Assembly: GCF_000011085.1 (NCBI RefSeq) | Contig: NC_006396.1 | Coordinates: 1,922,001 to 1,986,000 of the forward strand | DNA from: Haloarcula marismortui ATCC 43049 | Lineage (GTDB): Archaea; Halobacteriota; Halobacteria; Halobacteriales; Haloarculaceae | Direction: 5' to 3' | DNA: 64,000 bases | Shown here: piece after piece, positions 7,572 through 16,270 of the stretch | Layout of the letters: each line of letters begins with the position of its first letter | Numbering within the stretch: the first letter of the stretch is position 1 | Notes under the pieces: generated by a model | Database searches by the model: none | Seen by the model: only the letters and a program-made list of their open reading frames with translations | What the model was told of the DNA's origin: nothing | Position numbers and translations under genes: made by a program

Positions 7572-9545
7572 TTAGTCGTCAGCAGGTGCAGCGCCGCCGT
7601 CGTCGTGCTGCTGCTTCGTGTGCGAGAGTTTGCCACCGGCGGCGAGGATCTCGCGTTCGCGCTCGGAGGCGTCAAGCTGGCCAGTCGCTTCCCAGTCGTC
7701 GTTCACGCGGATGGTGAACTCCGTCTGGCCGGACTTGACGGCCTCGGCCGCGTCGTCGACGACTTCGATGTCGTCGCCTTCCTCGATCTTCTCGTAGGTC
7801 TCCTCGTCGATGGTGAGCGGGACGATACCGAAGTTGAACAGGTTCGCCTTGTGGATGCGGGCGAAGCTCTGTGCAAGAACGGTCTCGATACCCAGGTACA
7901 TCGGGCACAGGGCCGCGTGTTCACGCGAGGACCCCTGACCGTAGTTCTCGCCAGCGACGAGTACGCCGCCGTCTGCTTCGAGTGCGCGCTCCGCGAACGT
8001 GTCGTCGACGCGCGAGAGCGTGAACTCGGAGAGCTTCGGGACGTTCGACCGGTACATCAGGATGTCCTGTGTGGCCGGGATGATGTGGTCCGTCGTGATG
8101 TTGTCCTCCATCTTCAGGAGGGCTTCACCACCGACTTCGGTCTCAAGCGGGTCCTTCAGCGGCACGTCGCCGATGTTCGGGCCCTTGATGAGTTCGTCGT
8201 CGACGGCGTTGTCCGGCGCGATGAGGTCCGATTCGGAGTTGCCGATGTACTGGTCGGGCATCTCCAGACCGGGTGCCTCGAGGTCGCCGAGTTCGTCGGC
8301 GAGGTCTCGCGGGTCAACGATTTCGCCTTTGATGGCCGCCGCGGTGGCGACTTCCGGCGAGCAGAGGTAGACGTTGTCGTCCTCGATACCGGAGCGACCC
8401 TCGAAGTTGCGGTTGAACGTCCGCAGGGAGACGGAATCGGAGGCCGGGACGTGACCGATGCCGATACAGGCACCACACGTCGCCTCGGAGAAGTTGACGC
8501 CAGCGGCCATCATCTCCGCGGTCCAGCCCTCGCGGGCCAGCATTTCGGAGGCCTGCTTGGAGCCGGGGGCGACGATCATCTCGGTCTTCTTGTCGATGTT
8601 GCGCCCTTCCAGCATCTTCGCGGCCGGGAGGATGTCCTCGTAGGCGCCGTTCGTACAGGAACCGATCATGACCTGCTCGACGTCGACGCCCTCGACCTCG
8701 GAGACCGGCACGACGTTGTCAGGCATGGACGGCTCGGCGATGAGCGGTTCGAGGTCCGAGAGGTCGACGACGATTTCGTCGGCGTACTCGGCATCCTCGT
8801 CGGGGCCGATGTCCTCGAAGACATCCTCGCGGCCGAGGCGTTCGAGGTAGTCCTTGGTCTGGTCGTCCGTCGGGAAAATCGACGAGGTGGCACCGAGCTC
8901 GGTCCCCATGTTGGTGATGGTGGTCCGCTCGGGGACGGTCAGCGTCTCGACGCCGGGACCGGTGTATTCCAGCACCTTGCCGACGCCGCCCTTGACCGAC
9001 AGCCGGCGGAGCAGCTCCAAGATGACGTCCTTGGCAGTCGCCCATTCGGGCAGTTCGCCTTCGAGGCGGACGTTGACGACTTCCGGCATCTCAATGTAGT
9101 AGGCGCCGCCACCCATCGCGACGGCGACGTCGAGGCCACCGGACCCGATAGCGAGCTCGCCGAGGCCGCCGGGGGTCGGTGTGTGGGAGTCGGACCCGAG
9201 CATCGTCTTGCCGGGTGCAGCGAAGTTCTCCTTGTGGACGTTGTGACAGATACCGTTGCCGGGGCGCGAGAAATGGGCCCCGAACGTGCCTGCCGCAGAG
9301 CGGAGGAAGCGGTGGTCGTCGGTATTCTTAAAGTCGAACTGATAGGTCTGGTGGTCACAGTACTGGGCGGCCAGTTCCGTCTGAACCTCTTCGAGGCCCA
9401 GCGCTTCGAACTGCAGCCAGACGAGTGTCCCGGTCGTGTCCTGTGTCAGCACCTGATCGATCTCGATCCCGATCTCTTCTCCGGGTGTTAGCTCCCCTTC
9501 GACGAGATGGTCGTCGAGAATTTTTTCCGTAAGCGTCTGTCCCAT
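7572..9545 (-). CDS. acn: Aconitate hydratase
   Basis: 657 residues. Converts citrate to isocitrate through cis-aconitate in the citric acid cycle, in the cytoplasm. The [4Fe-4S] ligands are visible in the MIGSCTNG and CGACIG motifs, and substrate-binding segments such as DSHTPTPGG and the late GSSREHAA motif are present. Both aconitase lobes are in one chain, including the swivel domain (from about residue 480). The ATG at 9545 (MGQTLTEKIL) is chosen because a TTTATA box lies 26-35 bp upstream; an alternative start at 9629 would cross that box. The gene ends in a strong hairpin array. Confidence 0.95.
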   Translation of the reverse strand: MGQTLTEKILDDHLVEGELTPGEEIGIEIDQVLTQDTTGTLVWLQFEALGLEEVQTELAAQYCDHQTYQFDFKNTDDHRFLRSAAGTFGAHFSRPGNGICHNVHKENFAAPGKTMLGSDSHTPTPGGLGELAIGSGGLDVAVAMGGGAYYIEMPEVVNVRLEGELPEWATAKDVILELLRRLSVKGGVGKVLEYTGPGVETLTVPERTTITNMGTELGATSSIFPTDDQTKDYLERLGREDVFEDIGPDEDAEYADEIVVDLSDLEPLIAEPSMPDNVVPVSEVEGVDVEQVMIGSCTNGAYEDILPAAKMLEGRNIDKKTEMIVAPGSKQASEMLAREGWTAEMMAAGVNFSEATCGACIGIGHVPASDSVSLRTFNRNFEGRSGIEDDNVYLCSPEVATAAAIKGEIVDPRDLADELGDLEAPGLEMPDQYIGNSESDLIAPDNAVDDELIKGPNIGDVPLKDPLETEVGGEALLKMEDNITTDHIIPATQDILMYRSNVPKLSEFTLSRVDDTFAERALEADGGVLVAGENYGQGSSREHAALCPMYLGIETVLAQSFARIHKANLFNFGIVPLTIDEETYEKIEEGDDIEVVDDAAEAVKSGQTEFTIRVNDDWEATGQLDASEREREILAAGGKLSHTKQQHDDGGAAPADD

Positions 9546-9570
9546 AACGTGCGTCAATGGATGGCGCGGC

Positions 9571-9580
9571 GGTATAAATC
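9571..9580 (-). promoter_or_regulatory. TATA-like box of the aconitase gene
   Basis: GATTTATACC on the - strand, 26-35 bp before the ATG at 9545. It supports that start and a leaderless or very short 5' leader. Confidence 0.55.
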
Positions 9581-9707
9581 CCGCGTATTCCGTCGTATTT
9601 TTCATATAAAAATCCGTGCCGTCGGTCACTCAGAAGCGAGTCAACAGGCCGGGACAGCGGTCGACCAGACCGGCAGGTCTTTCCACGACACTCGCACAGA
9701 ACCGCGT

Positions 9708-10169
9708 ATGTTCAAGAGTGGGCGGTTCGTCGCTGATGCTCTCGGCGACCTGAGAGACTCGCAGGTGCAACCGAACGGCGTCGACCTTACGCTCGGTGCA
9801 CTCTACGAACAGGTCGAGCCGGGGCGCATCGAACGCGGCGACAAAACTGTCGGCGAGCGACAGGAAGTTGAGCCCGACGACGGTGTCTATCACCTCGACC
9901 GGGGCGGCTACATCGTCGAGTACGCCGACCGGGTCGTCATTCCGGATGGCCACATCGGCTTTCTCCTCCCGCGGTCGTCGTTGCTCCGCAACTCCTGCAT
10001 GCTTGATACGGCTGTCTGGGACGCCGGTTACGAGGGGCGAGGCGAGGGGCTACTGGAGGTCCACCACCCAATCGAACTCGAACAGGGCGCGCGGATCGCA
10101 CAACTCGTGCTCGCTGACGCCGCTCACGAAGGGACGTACGAAGGGTCGTATCAGGGTGAAAATCTCTGA
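9708..10169 (+). CDS. dcd: dCTP deaminase / dUTPase family protein
   Basis: 153 residues beginning MFKSGRFVAD. It belongs to the trimeric dCTP deaminase-dUTPase fold that feeds dUMP to thymidylate synthesis and keeps uracil out of DNA. Family motifs are QPNGVDLTL near residue 24, LPRSSLLRNS near 86 and the active-site block VWDAGYEGRGEGLLEV, which contains the acidic residues. Whether it deaminates dCTP, cleaves dUTP or both cannot be decided by reading. Upstream in-frame starts back to 9507 would overlap the divergent aconitase gene and lack homology. A second, degenerate member lies at 51229-51651. Confidence 0.85.
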   Translation: MFKSGRFVADALGDLRDSQVQPNGVDLTLGALYEQVEPGRIERGDKTVGERQEVEPDDGVYHLDRGGYIVEYADRVVIPDGHIGFLLPRSSLLRNSCMLDTAVWDAGYEGRGEGLLEVHHPIELEQGARIAQLVLADAAHEGTYEGSYQGENL

Positions 10170-10191
10170 GATGTAATCGCAGTCCCAGACG

Positions 10192-10210
10192 TGTCTCATC
10201 GTCCGAGACA
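10192..10210 (+). terminator. Hairpin after the dCTP deaminase-family gene
   Basis: TGTCTC and GAGACA form a perfect 6 bp stem around a 7-base loop, 22 bp past the stop codon at 10169. There is no clear T tract, so it may be a terminator or just an mRNA end structure. Confidence 0.4.
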
Positions 10211-10391
10211 TGGTAGGCCATGCTGTGAATTTAAGTGGATTTCCTGAGTGCTATCGATTGGTGCTTGAAGCAACTATACCCCGGTCCACACTGCCGTTAG
10301 CCTTCAGTACCCGGAAATTACACAAGCACCGTTTTCAGGTACGACAACTGTCTGACCGGGGTTTATCATCGTTGCTGCGTGACAGTGAGAC

Positions 10392-11051
10392 ATGATAGTA
10401 GAATTTCACATCGATGCCCCCCTCTTGCAGCGAACAGCTGAAACGCTGAGTAAAGCAGCGATACGGATACAGCGACTTCACTGCGAGAGCGGCGACTGCC
10501 GTGCCGTCGCCTGGATTGGCCCCGTCGAACGGCCCGCCATCGAAGCGAATCTGGCCCAGGACGAGAGTATCACCGACTATGCCCATGTAGCGGCAGAAGG
10601 AGATGGTCACTGGTATACCCTGCATACAACTGATACGACAATCGACACGATCGGAGAATCGTTATTAAACGCGGACGGGTTCCTGCTCGGTGCCGCACAG
10701 ACCGGCGATGACTGGGTGTTTCGAGCCCGGTTCCCCGAGAAGAGTTCCGTACTGTCGTTCCGTGACACACTCGTGGCCAGTGATATCAACATCGACATTC
10801 AGACTATCACTGACGACACGGAAGCCTCCCCACAGTTCGGCGTGACGGACCCACAGCGAGAAGTGCTGTTGCTCGCGCTCAATCGTGGGTACTTCACCGT
10901 CCCGCGGGAGTCGTCCCTCTCGGACCTCGCCGCGGAGCTCGGTATCTCCAGTCAGGCCGCTTCAGAGCGGCTCCGGCGGGGGACGCGAACGCTGGTACAG
11001 AACACGCTGGCGGCCCCTGAACGGCCGCTTGTCGGCTCACCGCCGGAGTAA
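10392..11051 (+). CDS. Bat-type HTH transcriptional regulator (HTH_10)
   Basis: 219 residues. The last 60 or so carry the haloarchaeal bacterio-opsin-activator HTH: a FGVTDPQREVLLLAL lead-in, then SDLAAELGISSQAASERLRR as the recognition unit. The N-terminal 150 residues resemble the sensor-like half of this family, without a named ligand domain. Such regulators are numerous in haloarchaea and their targets usually cannot be guessed. It stands alone with 222 bp upstream. No partner gene indicates its signal. Confidence 0.85.
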   Translation: MIVEFHIDAPLLQRTAETLSKAAIRIQRLHCESGDCRAVAWIGPVERPAIEANLAQDESITDYAHVAAEGDGHWYTLHTTDTTIDTIGESLLNADGFLLGAAQTGDDWVFRARFPEKSSVLSFRDTLVASDINIDIQTITDDTEASPQFGVTDPQREVLLLALNRGYFTVPRESSLSDLAAELGISSQAASERLRRGTRTLVQNTLAAPERPLVGSPPE

Positions 11052-11246
11052 TCGGACCAGGAACGGCTTCCGGCTGGTGAAAAGCGAGGGTGGTGGGACG
11101 CTGACCCGCTGTGAGAACCGGGTCTGGGGGCGACAGATTGCCGAATAGCTGTGTTTTGCGTCGTTTGAGCTGACGGTGCGTGACGTAGCGTCTGGTCTGT
11201 CATCGGCACGCCGGTTACTTCAGACAGTGAAACTGCTCATCCGCTG

Positions 11247-11252
11247 TTATAA
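11247..11252 (+). promoter_or_regulatory. TATA box of the HalOD1 gene
   Basis: TTATAA, 24-29 bp before the ATG at 11276, fits a leaderless promoter for the small HalOD1-domain gene. Confidence 0.5.
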
Positions 11253-11275
11253 GAGAAGGGAGCGTATGGTAGGAT

Positions 11276-11554
11276 ATGAGCTCGAACGAGGGGACTGTGT
11301 ATATGCTGCGAAACCGGGCCACGGAGGGGTCCAACGACTGGGTGAGCCCCGAACCCGCAGAAGATGTTATTGCCGATGCGGTACTCGAAGCGACAGATCT
11401 GGATGCAGATGATATTGACGAGCTGGATACATACGTCAACAGCGAGTCACTCCGTGCGGTCGTCGGGGAGAGGACGACGGAGTCGCTGACGTTCACTGTC
11501 GAAGGACACGAGGTGACGATAACGGCTGACGGTGAGGTTTCTGTCGACGGGTAA
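11276..11554 (+). CDS. HalOD1 output domain protein
   Basis: 92 residues consisting of one HalOD1 domain. This small alpha/beta domain is found in haloarchaea either alone or at the end of receiver proteins, where it is thought to be an output module. The SEPAEDVIADAV-like helix and the two C-terminal strands (SLTFTVEGHEVTITADGEVSV-like) are the recognisable parts. No receiver is attached, and none lies next to it except the degenerate one at 14639, 3 kb away. Its role is unknown. Confidence 0.8.
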   Translation: MSSNEGTVYMLRNRATEGSNDWVSPEPAEDVIADAVLEATDLDADDIDELDTYVNSESLRAVVGERTTESLTFTVEGHEVTITADGEVSVDG

Positions 11555-11612
11555 CGGGCGCTGACACGTCCCCGTCCAAATGACATAAGACGGTGGCCCG
11601 AGAGCCCAAGGT

Positions 11613-11996
11613 ATGACCCGCATCGCGCTCATCGCACACGACGACGAGAAGCCCGAGATGATCGACCTGGCACAGAGTTACGAAGCAACGCTTTCGGAGT
11701 TTGACCTCGTCGGGACCGGCACGACGAGCAAGCGCATCATGGCAGAAACTGACCTCACAGTCGAGCGCAAAGAGAGCGGGCCGATGGGCGGCGACACGCA
11801 GATCGGCGCGGAAGTCGCTGAGGGCCGGATGGACGGCATCGTCTTCCTCCGGGACCCGCTGACGGCACAGCCCCACGAGCCGGACATCTCGGCGCTCCTG
11901 CGCATCTGTGACGTTCACGACGTGCCGCTGGCGACGACGCGGGCCTCTGCAGAATACATCCTCGAAGGGCTGGCACAGGACAGAGCCGACGACTAG
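11613..11996 (+). CDS. mgsA: Methylglyoxal synthase
   Basis: 127 residues. Converts dihydroxyacetone phosphate to methylglyoxal and phosphate, a bypass of lower glycolysis, in the cytoplasm. The phosphate-binding GTGTTS loop (about residues 34-39), the catalytic Asp61 in [11 protein letters not shown] and the catalytic His88 in [11 protein letters not shown] are all present, and the length is close to the usual 150. It is convergent with queC, the stops being about 30 bp apart. Nearby genes do not suggest an operon. Confidence 0.92.
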   Translation: MTRIALIAHDDEKPEMIDLAQSYEATLSEFDLVGTGTTSKRIMAETDLTVERKESGPMGGDTQIGAEVAEGRMDGIVFLRDPLTAQPHEPDISALLRICDVHDVPLATTRASAEYILEGLAQDRADD

Positions 11997-12025
11997 TTCC
12001 GCAGTCGACACCGCCTACAATCTAC

Positions 12026-12724
12026 TTACTCAGCGTACGTCGGTCGCTCCGCGTACTCGATGGGGTCCCGTTCCCCGATTCGCTGGAAGGCTTCGAGCCG
12101 GAACGCACAGGCGTCACAGGTCCCACAGGCCGGTTCGTCGTCCCGGTAGCAACTCCAGGTGTCCGCGTAGGGGACGCCGAGTTCGACGCCGCGCTCGGCG
12201 ATGTCGGTCTTGGACCACTCGACGAAGGGCGCGACGAGGGCGATGTCAGTGTCGGGCTTCGTTCCGGCGTCGATGACGCCCTGAAAGGCGTCGAAGAAGG
12301 CGGGCCGACAGTCCGGATATCCCGAGAAATCCTCACTGTGTGCGCCGATGAAGACGGCTCCGCAGTCGTTGGCCTCGGCGTAGGAGACCGCCATCGAGAG
12401 GAGGTTCGCGTTCCGGAACGGGACGTACGAGGTCGGAATCTCGTCGCTGTCGGTGTCAGCGTCCGCTACCTCCATCGAGTCGTCGGTCAGCGACGACGCG
12501 CCGATCTGGGTGAGGTGGCCGGTTTCGACGTGGAGGAAGTCAGCCGCGTCGACGTGGTCGGCCAGCGCGCTGGCACACTCGTACTCCCGGTCCTCGGTGT
12601 TTTGCCCGTAGCTCGTATGCAGCAGGTACAGGTGGTCGTAACCGCGGGTCTGTGCTTCGTAGGCCGCCGTGGCGCTGTCCATGCCGCCCGAGGCGAGCAC
12701 GACAGCGCGGGTGTCATCAGTCAT
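12026..12724 (-). CDS. queC: 7-cyano-7-deazaguanine synthase QueC
   Basis: 232 residues. Makes preQ0 from 7-carboxy-7-deazaguanine, ammonia and ATP; in archaea preQ0 is inserted at tRNA position 15 and turned into archaeosine. The PP-loop ATPase motif SGGMDS is at residues 12-17, and the zinc site is the four-Cys cluster CYRDDEPACGTCDAC near the C-terminus. It is last of the leftward queD-queE-queC operon, 19 bp after queE. All key residues are intact. Confidence 0.95.
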   Translation of the reverse strand: MTDDTRAVVLASGGMDSATAAYEAQTRGYDHLYLLHTSYGQNTEDREYECASALADHVDAADFLHVETGHLTQIGASSLTDDSMEVADADTDSDEIPTSYVPFRNANLLSMAVSYAEANDCGAVFIGAHSEDFSGYPDCRPAFFDAFQGVIDAGTKPDTDIALVAPFVEWSKTDIAERGVELGVPYADTWSCYRDDEPACGTCDACAFRLEAFQRIGERDPIEYAERPTYAE

Positions 12725-12743
12725 CTGTTGTCGGTCAGGTCAG

Positions 12744-13526
12744 TCAGGTGCCCGGTGCGTCGTTCCAGAGGTCGACGTGGAGTCGCGGCGTGTATCGGTA
12801 GCCGTGCTCCAGCGCAAGGTCAGCGACCGTCTCCCGGGTCGCTTCGAGCTGGTCTCGCGTCTGGCCTTCCGGCATCAGCAGCACGTCGTCGTCACGAACG
12901 CAGGTAGACGCGGCGTCGCGGAGTCGCTTGAGGAGGCGCTCGATTTCGGCCATATCCTCGCGCCCTGTGACGACGAACTTCAGTTGCGTGTCGTAGGTTT
13001 CGACGAGTTCGGCCAGCGTCGGCACGTCGAGCCGGCGCTCCTCGTGGCGGTCCGCCCACTCGCCGTTACCGTCGGGGTCGCGGTCGGCCGTCGGCGTGCT
13101 GGAGGCCAGTTTCGGGCTGACACTGGCGAGGTCGATAGGGGCGTCCGGGACGACGGTCCCGTTGGTCTCGACCGTCGTGTGATACCCCCGGTCGGTCAGC
13201 CGTGCCAGCAAGTCCTCGCTCGAATCGTGAATGAGCGGTTCGCCGCCGGTCAGGACGACGTGGTTGGCGTCGTACTCCTCGATAGCCGCGAGCACGTCAT
13301 CGACGGTAAACCAGTCATGGGTCGGCTCCCACGAGGTGTGATAGGAGTCACAGAACCAGCACCGCAGGTTACAGCCGCTGGTCCGGACGAACACGCTCGG
13401 GACGCCCGCCAGTCGGCCCTCGCCCTGAAGGGACTGGAACAGTTCGTTGATGGGGAGGTCACCCGACTCTGCGTCGGCGTCGGTCCCCTCGATATCGACC
13501 CCGGGCGCGTCGTTTGCGACCGGCAT
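12744..13526 (-). CDS. queE: 7-carboxy-7-deazaguanine synthase QueE
   Basis: 260 residues, a radical SAM enzyme that contracts 6-carboxy-tetrahydropterin to 7-carboxy-7-deazaguanine. The iron-sulfur motif is CNLRCWFC (Cys52, Cys56, Cys59), preceded by the substrate-recognition LFQSLQGEGRLAGVPSVFVR-type block, and the SAM-binding LTGGEPL motif follows. It begins inside the queD stop (TGATG at 13524-13528), so translation is coupled. About 15 N-terminal residues look unconserved. Confidence 0.95.
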   Translation of the reverse strand: MPVANDAPGVDIEGTDADAESGDLPINELFQSLQGEGRLAGVPSVFVRTSGCNLRCWFCDSYHTSWEPTHDWFTVDDVLAAIEEYDANHVVLTGGEPLIHDSSEDLLARLTDRGYHTTVETNGTVVPDAPIDLASVSPKLASSTPTADRDPDGNGEWADRHEERRLDVPTLAELVETYDTQLKFVVTGREDMAEIERLLKRLRDAASTCVRDDDVLLMPEGQTRDQLEATRETVADLALEHGYRYTPRLHVDLWNDAPGT

Positions 13527-13975
13527 CAGCGGATACAGAGTTCGCTTGTCTCCCGAACAGAGACGGCGACATCCGACACGGTCTCGGGGAGGCGGTCGGC
13601 GAGGCGCTGTTCCAGTATCGCCGCCATGACCTCGGCTGTCGGCGGGTGGTCGAGGACGACCACGGCGTCGCCGTCGCCGCTGGAGTCAAAGGCCTCGACC
13701 AGTGGGTCGCCGGCCTCAAGCAGGAAACGGTGGTCCCACTCGTCGATTACGTCCGTAATCTCGCCCTTGTCGACGACCCACCCCTCATCGGTGAGTTCGC
13801 CGGTGACGCGGACGGTTACTTCGTAGTTGTGTCCGTGCGGGCGCGAGCATTTCCCGTCGTGATGGAGCAATCGATGGCCCGCAGAGATCCGGAGCGGCCG
13901 GTCACCGCCGACGACGAGTTCGCGTTCGCCAGCGTCGGCGAGTGTGTTATCGGCCTTCGATAGTCGCTGAGACAT
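13526..13975 (-). CDS. queD: 6-carboxy-5,6,7,8-tetrahydropterin synthase QueD
   Basis: 149 residues of the PTPS fold. Makes 6-carboxy-tetrahydropterin from dihydroneopterin triphosphate, the first committed step to preQ0. The zinc ligands His34, His47 and His49 and the catalytic Cys43 lie in SAGHRLLHHDGKCSRPHGHN; WDHRFLL and the C-terminal ETSELC complete the signature. First gene of queD-queE-queC. The 231 bp upstream hold its promoter but no motif I can name. Confidence 0.94.
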   Translation of the reverse strand: MSQRLSKADNTLADAGERELVVGGDRPLRISAGHRLLHHDGKCSRPHGHNYEVTVRVTGELTDEGWVVDKGEITDVIDEWDHRFLLEAGDPLVEAFDSSGDGDAVVVLDHPPTAEVMAAILEQRLADRLPETVSDVAVSVRETSELCIR

Positions 13976-14206
13976 ATCACGGTATTATCGGTCGGTGGCT
14001 TAACTCTCACGGGAACTGGCCCGCAAGTGTCTCGGTAACACGGAACTGAGATAGAAGGGACTTCAGTAGTCATTCTCCGACAGTATGCGTGCAGTGGCGG
14101 ACGCGCATCGAGAGCAAATAGACAGTAGCTAATCGGACAGCGTTCACCGCAGGATGGTGCTCAGCAATCTCCAAAGCCGGTTCCGCGTCTTAGTATGGGT
14201 GCCAGA

Positions 14207-14497
14207 TTACTCAGAGATTGTTCCGTCGTCAACGGCCGCAAGTCGTCGGTTCATCGCTCGGAGATACTCGGCGGCAGCGTCGGGATCGTCGGTATCGAGC
14301 GCGGTGTACACTTGCTCACAGCCGTGGAGCAACTGCGAGCGCAACTCACACTCCGGGAGTTTGTTCCGGCTGACCGTCTCGACCGTCGCAACCGTCTGCC
14401 GAGCCGTATCGAACTCCGCGCCGCTGATCGCCGTCTCTCCCTCTTCAGCGAGTTGTGTCAGCACCGCGTGTACGTCGCTGGGCAGATCTCTGGACAC
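14207..14497 (-). CDS. Small conserved haloarchaeal helical protein (DUF8101-like, unsure)
   Basis: 96 residues from a GTG at 14497; the frame stays open to 14599, but that extension is basic and unlike haloarchaeal coding sequence. The protein is helical and acidic, with VSRNKLPECELRSQLLHGCE and YLRAMNRRLAAV as likely conserved blocks, which I associate loosely with DUF8101. No membrane segment or catalytic motif. It is divergent from the receiver-like gene at 14639. Function unknown. Confidence 0.6.
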   Translation of the reverse strand: MSRDLPSDVHAVLTQLAEEGETAISGAEFDTARQTVATVETVSRNKLPECELRSQLLHGCEQVYTALDTDDPDAAAEYLRAMNRRLAAVDDGTISE

Positions 14498-14638
14498 AGA
14501 CGCTGTTAGGTATGCACAGTGATAACGGTCGTGTTGAATGCACAGCGGAAAACGCGGCACAAGCCCCAGACGACAGTTATGATTGCTTCCGAGATGCACT
14601 GACGGTGGTTTTAATCTGTCCTGTCCCTAGCGTGTACT

Positions 14639-15013
14639 ATGACGACCGATCGGCTGTTATTGGTCGAAGACAGCGATTTTCTCGGGACACAACTACAGGA
14701 CGCACTTCGGGGCTACAATTTCGCCGTCGCCGTCGTTTCGACTGCCCGTGAAGCAGCACGACACGTTGCCCAGAACGAGGTCGACTGTGTCGTAACGAAC
14801 TACGACCTGCCGGATGAAACTGGTATTGCGCTGGCCAGGGATCTACCCGACTCACTGCCGGTCCTCCTGCTGACAACGACCGAACTGAAATCGATTGCGG
14901 CCGAGGCGCTGGAGGCCGGTGTAACCGATTTCGTGCACAAAGACAACATTGTCGGAGAGATGAATATCGTGGCCAATCGGGTCTCCGTGGTAGTCCGTGC
15001 AGGCCGGGAGTGA
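14639..15013 (+). CDS. Receiver-domain protein lacking the phosphoacceptor Asp
   Basis: 124 residues forming one CheY-like receiver and nothing else. The acidic pocket (Glu10, Asp11), a Thr at about 79-80 and the conserved Lys101 are present. The phosphoacceptor position is Asn54 (codon AAC) in VVTNYDLP, where the related protein encoded at 48061-49335 has Asp in IVSDYDMA. It should therefore not be phosphorylated normally and may be a constitutive or protein-binding receiver. Rightward, 51 bp before the next gene, with which it may be co-transcribed. Confidence 0.82.
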   Translation: MTTDRLLLVEDSDFLGTQLQDALRGYNFAVAVVSTAREAARHVAQNEVDCVVTNYDLPDETGIALARDLPDSLPVLLLTTTELKSIAAEALEAGVTDFVHKDNIVGEMNIVANRVSVVVRAGRE

Positions 15014-15064
15014 CCTCGAAACACGGCAGTCGGCAGCGGTGGCCCATGTTGCGAGGGACTATCG

Positions 15065-15805
15065 GTGGCGAACATCGGCGTAAGGGATAGGTCACTGCAG
15101 CCCACAGAGTCGGGTGTGACACGACGTGCCGTCGAACGAGAGTTCGAACGTTACCTCTCGCAGTTCGTCGACGAGACGTACGCGGCGTTTGACGTGGCAG
15201 CCGTGCTACGCGGGTCAAACGGGAGCGGAGGCCGCGTTGCGGGCAAACTGCTGAACAACAGCCGCCCACTAGAGCGCCACGTCATCCGGCCGAAACTCCA
15301 GTCCTACCAGCAACAGATACTCGACCAGCTGGAGCCGGTGCTCGATTACGCCGCCACTGACGCGGCGTTCGACACCTATGCTGACGAAGTGCTGGCCCGG
15401 GACATCTACTGGGACGCGCTCCGGGACACCGTCCGTGGCGACCGACGAGACCAGATTCGGGAGCGACTGCTGGCCCGCCAGCAGTCGTTTGGCGATGACC
15501 TCGAACCGCTGGTGGCCGCCGACAGCGACGACTTCTGGACTGCTGTCACCGACGCATACGACCAGGAGATGGCGACGGATATTGTCCAGACACACTTCGA
15601 GTTCTCCGTCCCACTACAGGAGGACCAGAACGCCTTCGCCTTCGAACTAAGCATCGACCCCGGCGAGGTACTGGGCGGTCTCGCACGGGCCCTCCCCACG
15701 CTCGATGTCGAGTTCACCGACGAGGCATTGCGATCGATGCGACGGGCTGAACAACAGGTCATTCCGTCGGCGAAGGCTGACGTAGAACAGGCGTACGAGT
15801 CATAG
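15065..15805 (+). CDS. Conserved protein of unknown function
   Basis: 246 residues from a GTG at 15065; another in-frame GTG at 15116 (VTRRAVEREF) is equally possible and may be the true start. No signal peptide or membrane span. The sequence is acidic and mostly helical, with a Gly/Ser/Asn loop near residues 50-60 and a more beta-like region near 185-215. I do not recognise the family and see no catalytic motif. It follows the receiver-like gene on the same strand after 51 bp. A strong 9 bp inverted repeat lies 80 bp past the stop. Confidence 0.65.
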   Translation: MANIGVRDRSLQPTESGVTRRAVEREFERYLSQFVDETYAAFDVAAVLRGSNGSGGRVAGKLLNNSRPLERHVIRPKLQSYQQQILDQLEPVLDYAATDAAFDTYADEVLARDIYWDALRDTVRGDRRDQIRERLLARQQSFGDDLEPLVAADSDDFWTAVTDAYDQEMATDIVQTHFEFSVPLQEDQNAFAFELSIDPGEVLGGLARALPTLDVEFTDEALRSMRRAEQQVIPSAKADVEQAYES

Positions 15806-16270
15806 AACCCTCGTCGCCGGATGTCGGTTTCTACAGTACGCGCTCCCGGCTGGTGTTCCTCAGAAGTTCAGTCCGAAAGTGGACACGACGGCCGCCTTGG
15901 CACGTGGACGGCCGTCGCGTCAGGTATTGGTGTTGGTGTTGACTGACGACGGCAGGGATGGTTTACTCACGTCGGCTCGGTCTCGGACTCCGCGAGACCG
16001 AATAGCATGGGAGCTTGGCAGCGAACGCCGGTGACAGCGTTCACATGCGGGCTTCAGTACGTAGACCAATCGACCTGCCATCGATTTCCATGTACCCATA
16101 TGGTAAATAACCTACGGAATATGTTACTTCTATACTGAGTAAATCATTATAGTCCGCCGTCAGCGACTAGAACACCGGAACGCAGGTGGGGTCGAAAATA
16201 CTAGAAATCTGGTAATTCTTTGGCACAGGTCACGGGAGTCGAACGTGGCGGTGAAGCGGGCGGCGTCGCG
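15806..16270. other. Gene-free gap between convergent genes
   Basis: 465 bp without a credible gene. It holds two inverted repeats in its left half (15886-15917 and 15979-15999) and an AT-rich block at about 16075-16165 that contrasts with the high-GC flanks. The convergent neighbours mean no protein-gene promoter is needed here, so the AT-rich block is unexplained and could drive a small RNA. Confidence 0.5.
15886..15917 (+). terminator. 9 bp perfect inverted repeat after the gene at 15065
   Basis: CGACGGCCG (15886-15894) and CGGCCGTCG (15909-15917) pair perfectly around a 14-base loop, 80 bp past the upstream stop. A second 7 bp hairpin (GGTCTCG/CGAGACC, 15979-15999) follows. They probably act as mRNA ends for the rightward gene. 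Confidence 0.45.

Noticed and set aside
7605-9491. Open frame of 628 codons on the + strand
   Set aside because: Antisense to aconitase. It arises from third-position GC bias, shows no family motif, and the real gene fills the other strand.
15960-16020. Possible tRNA-like fold
   Set aside because: Only the 7 bp hairpin at 15979-15999 is present; no acceptor or T arm.
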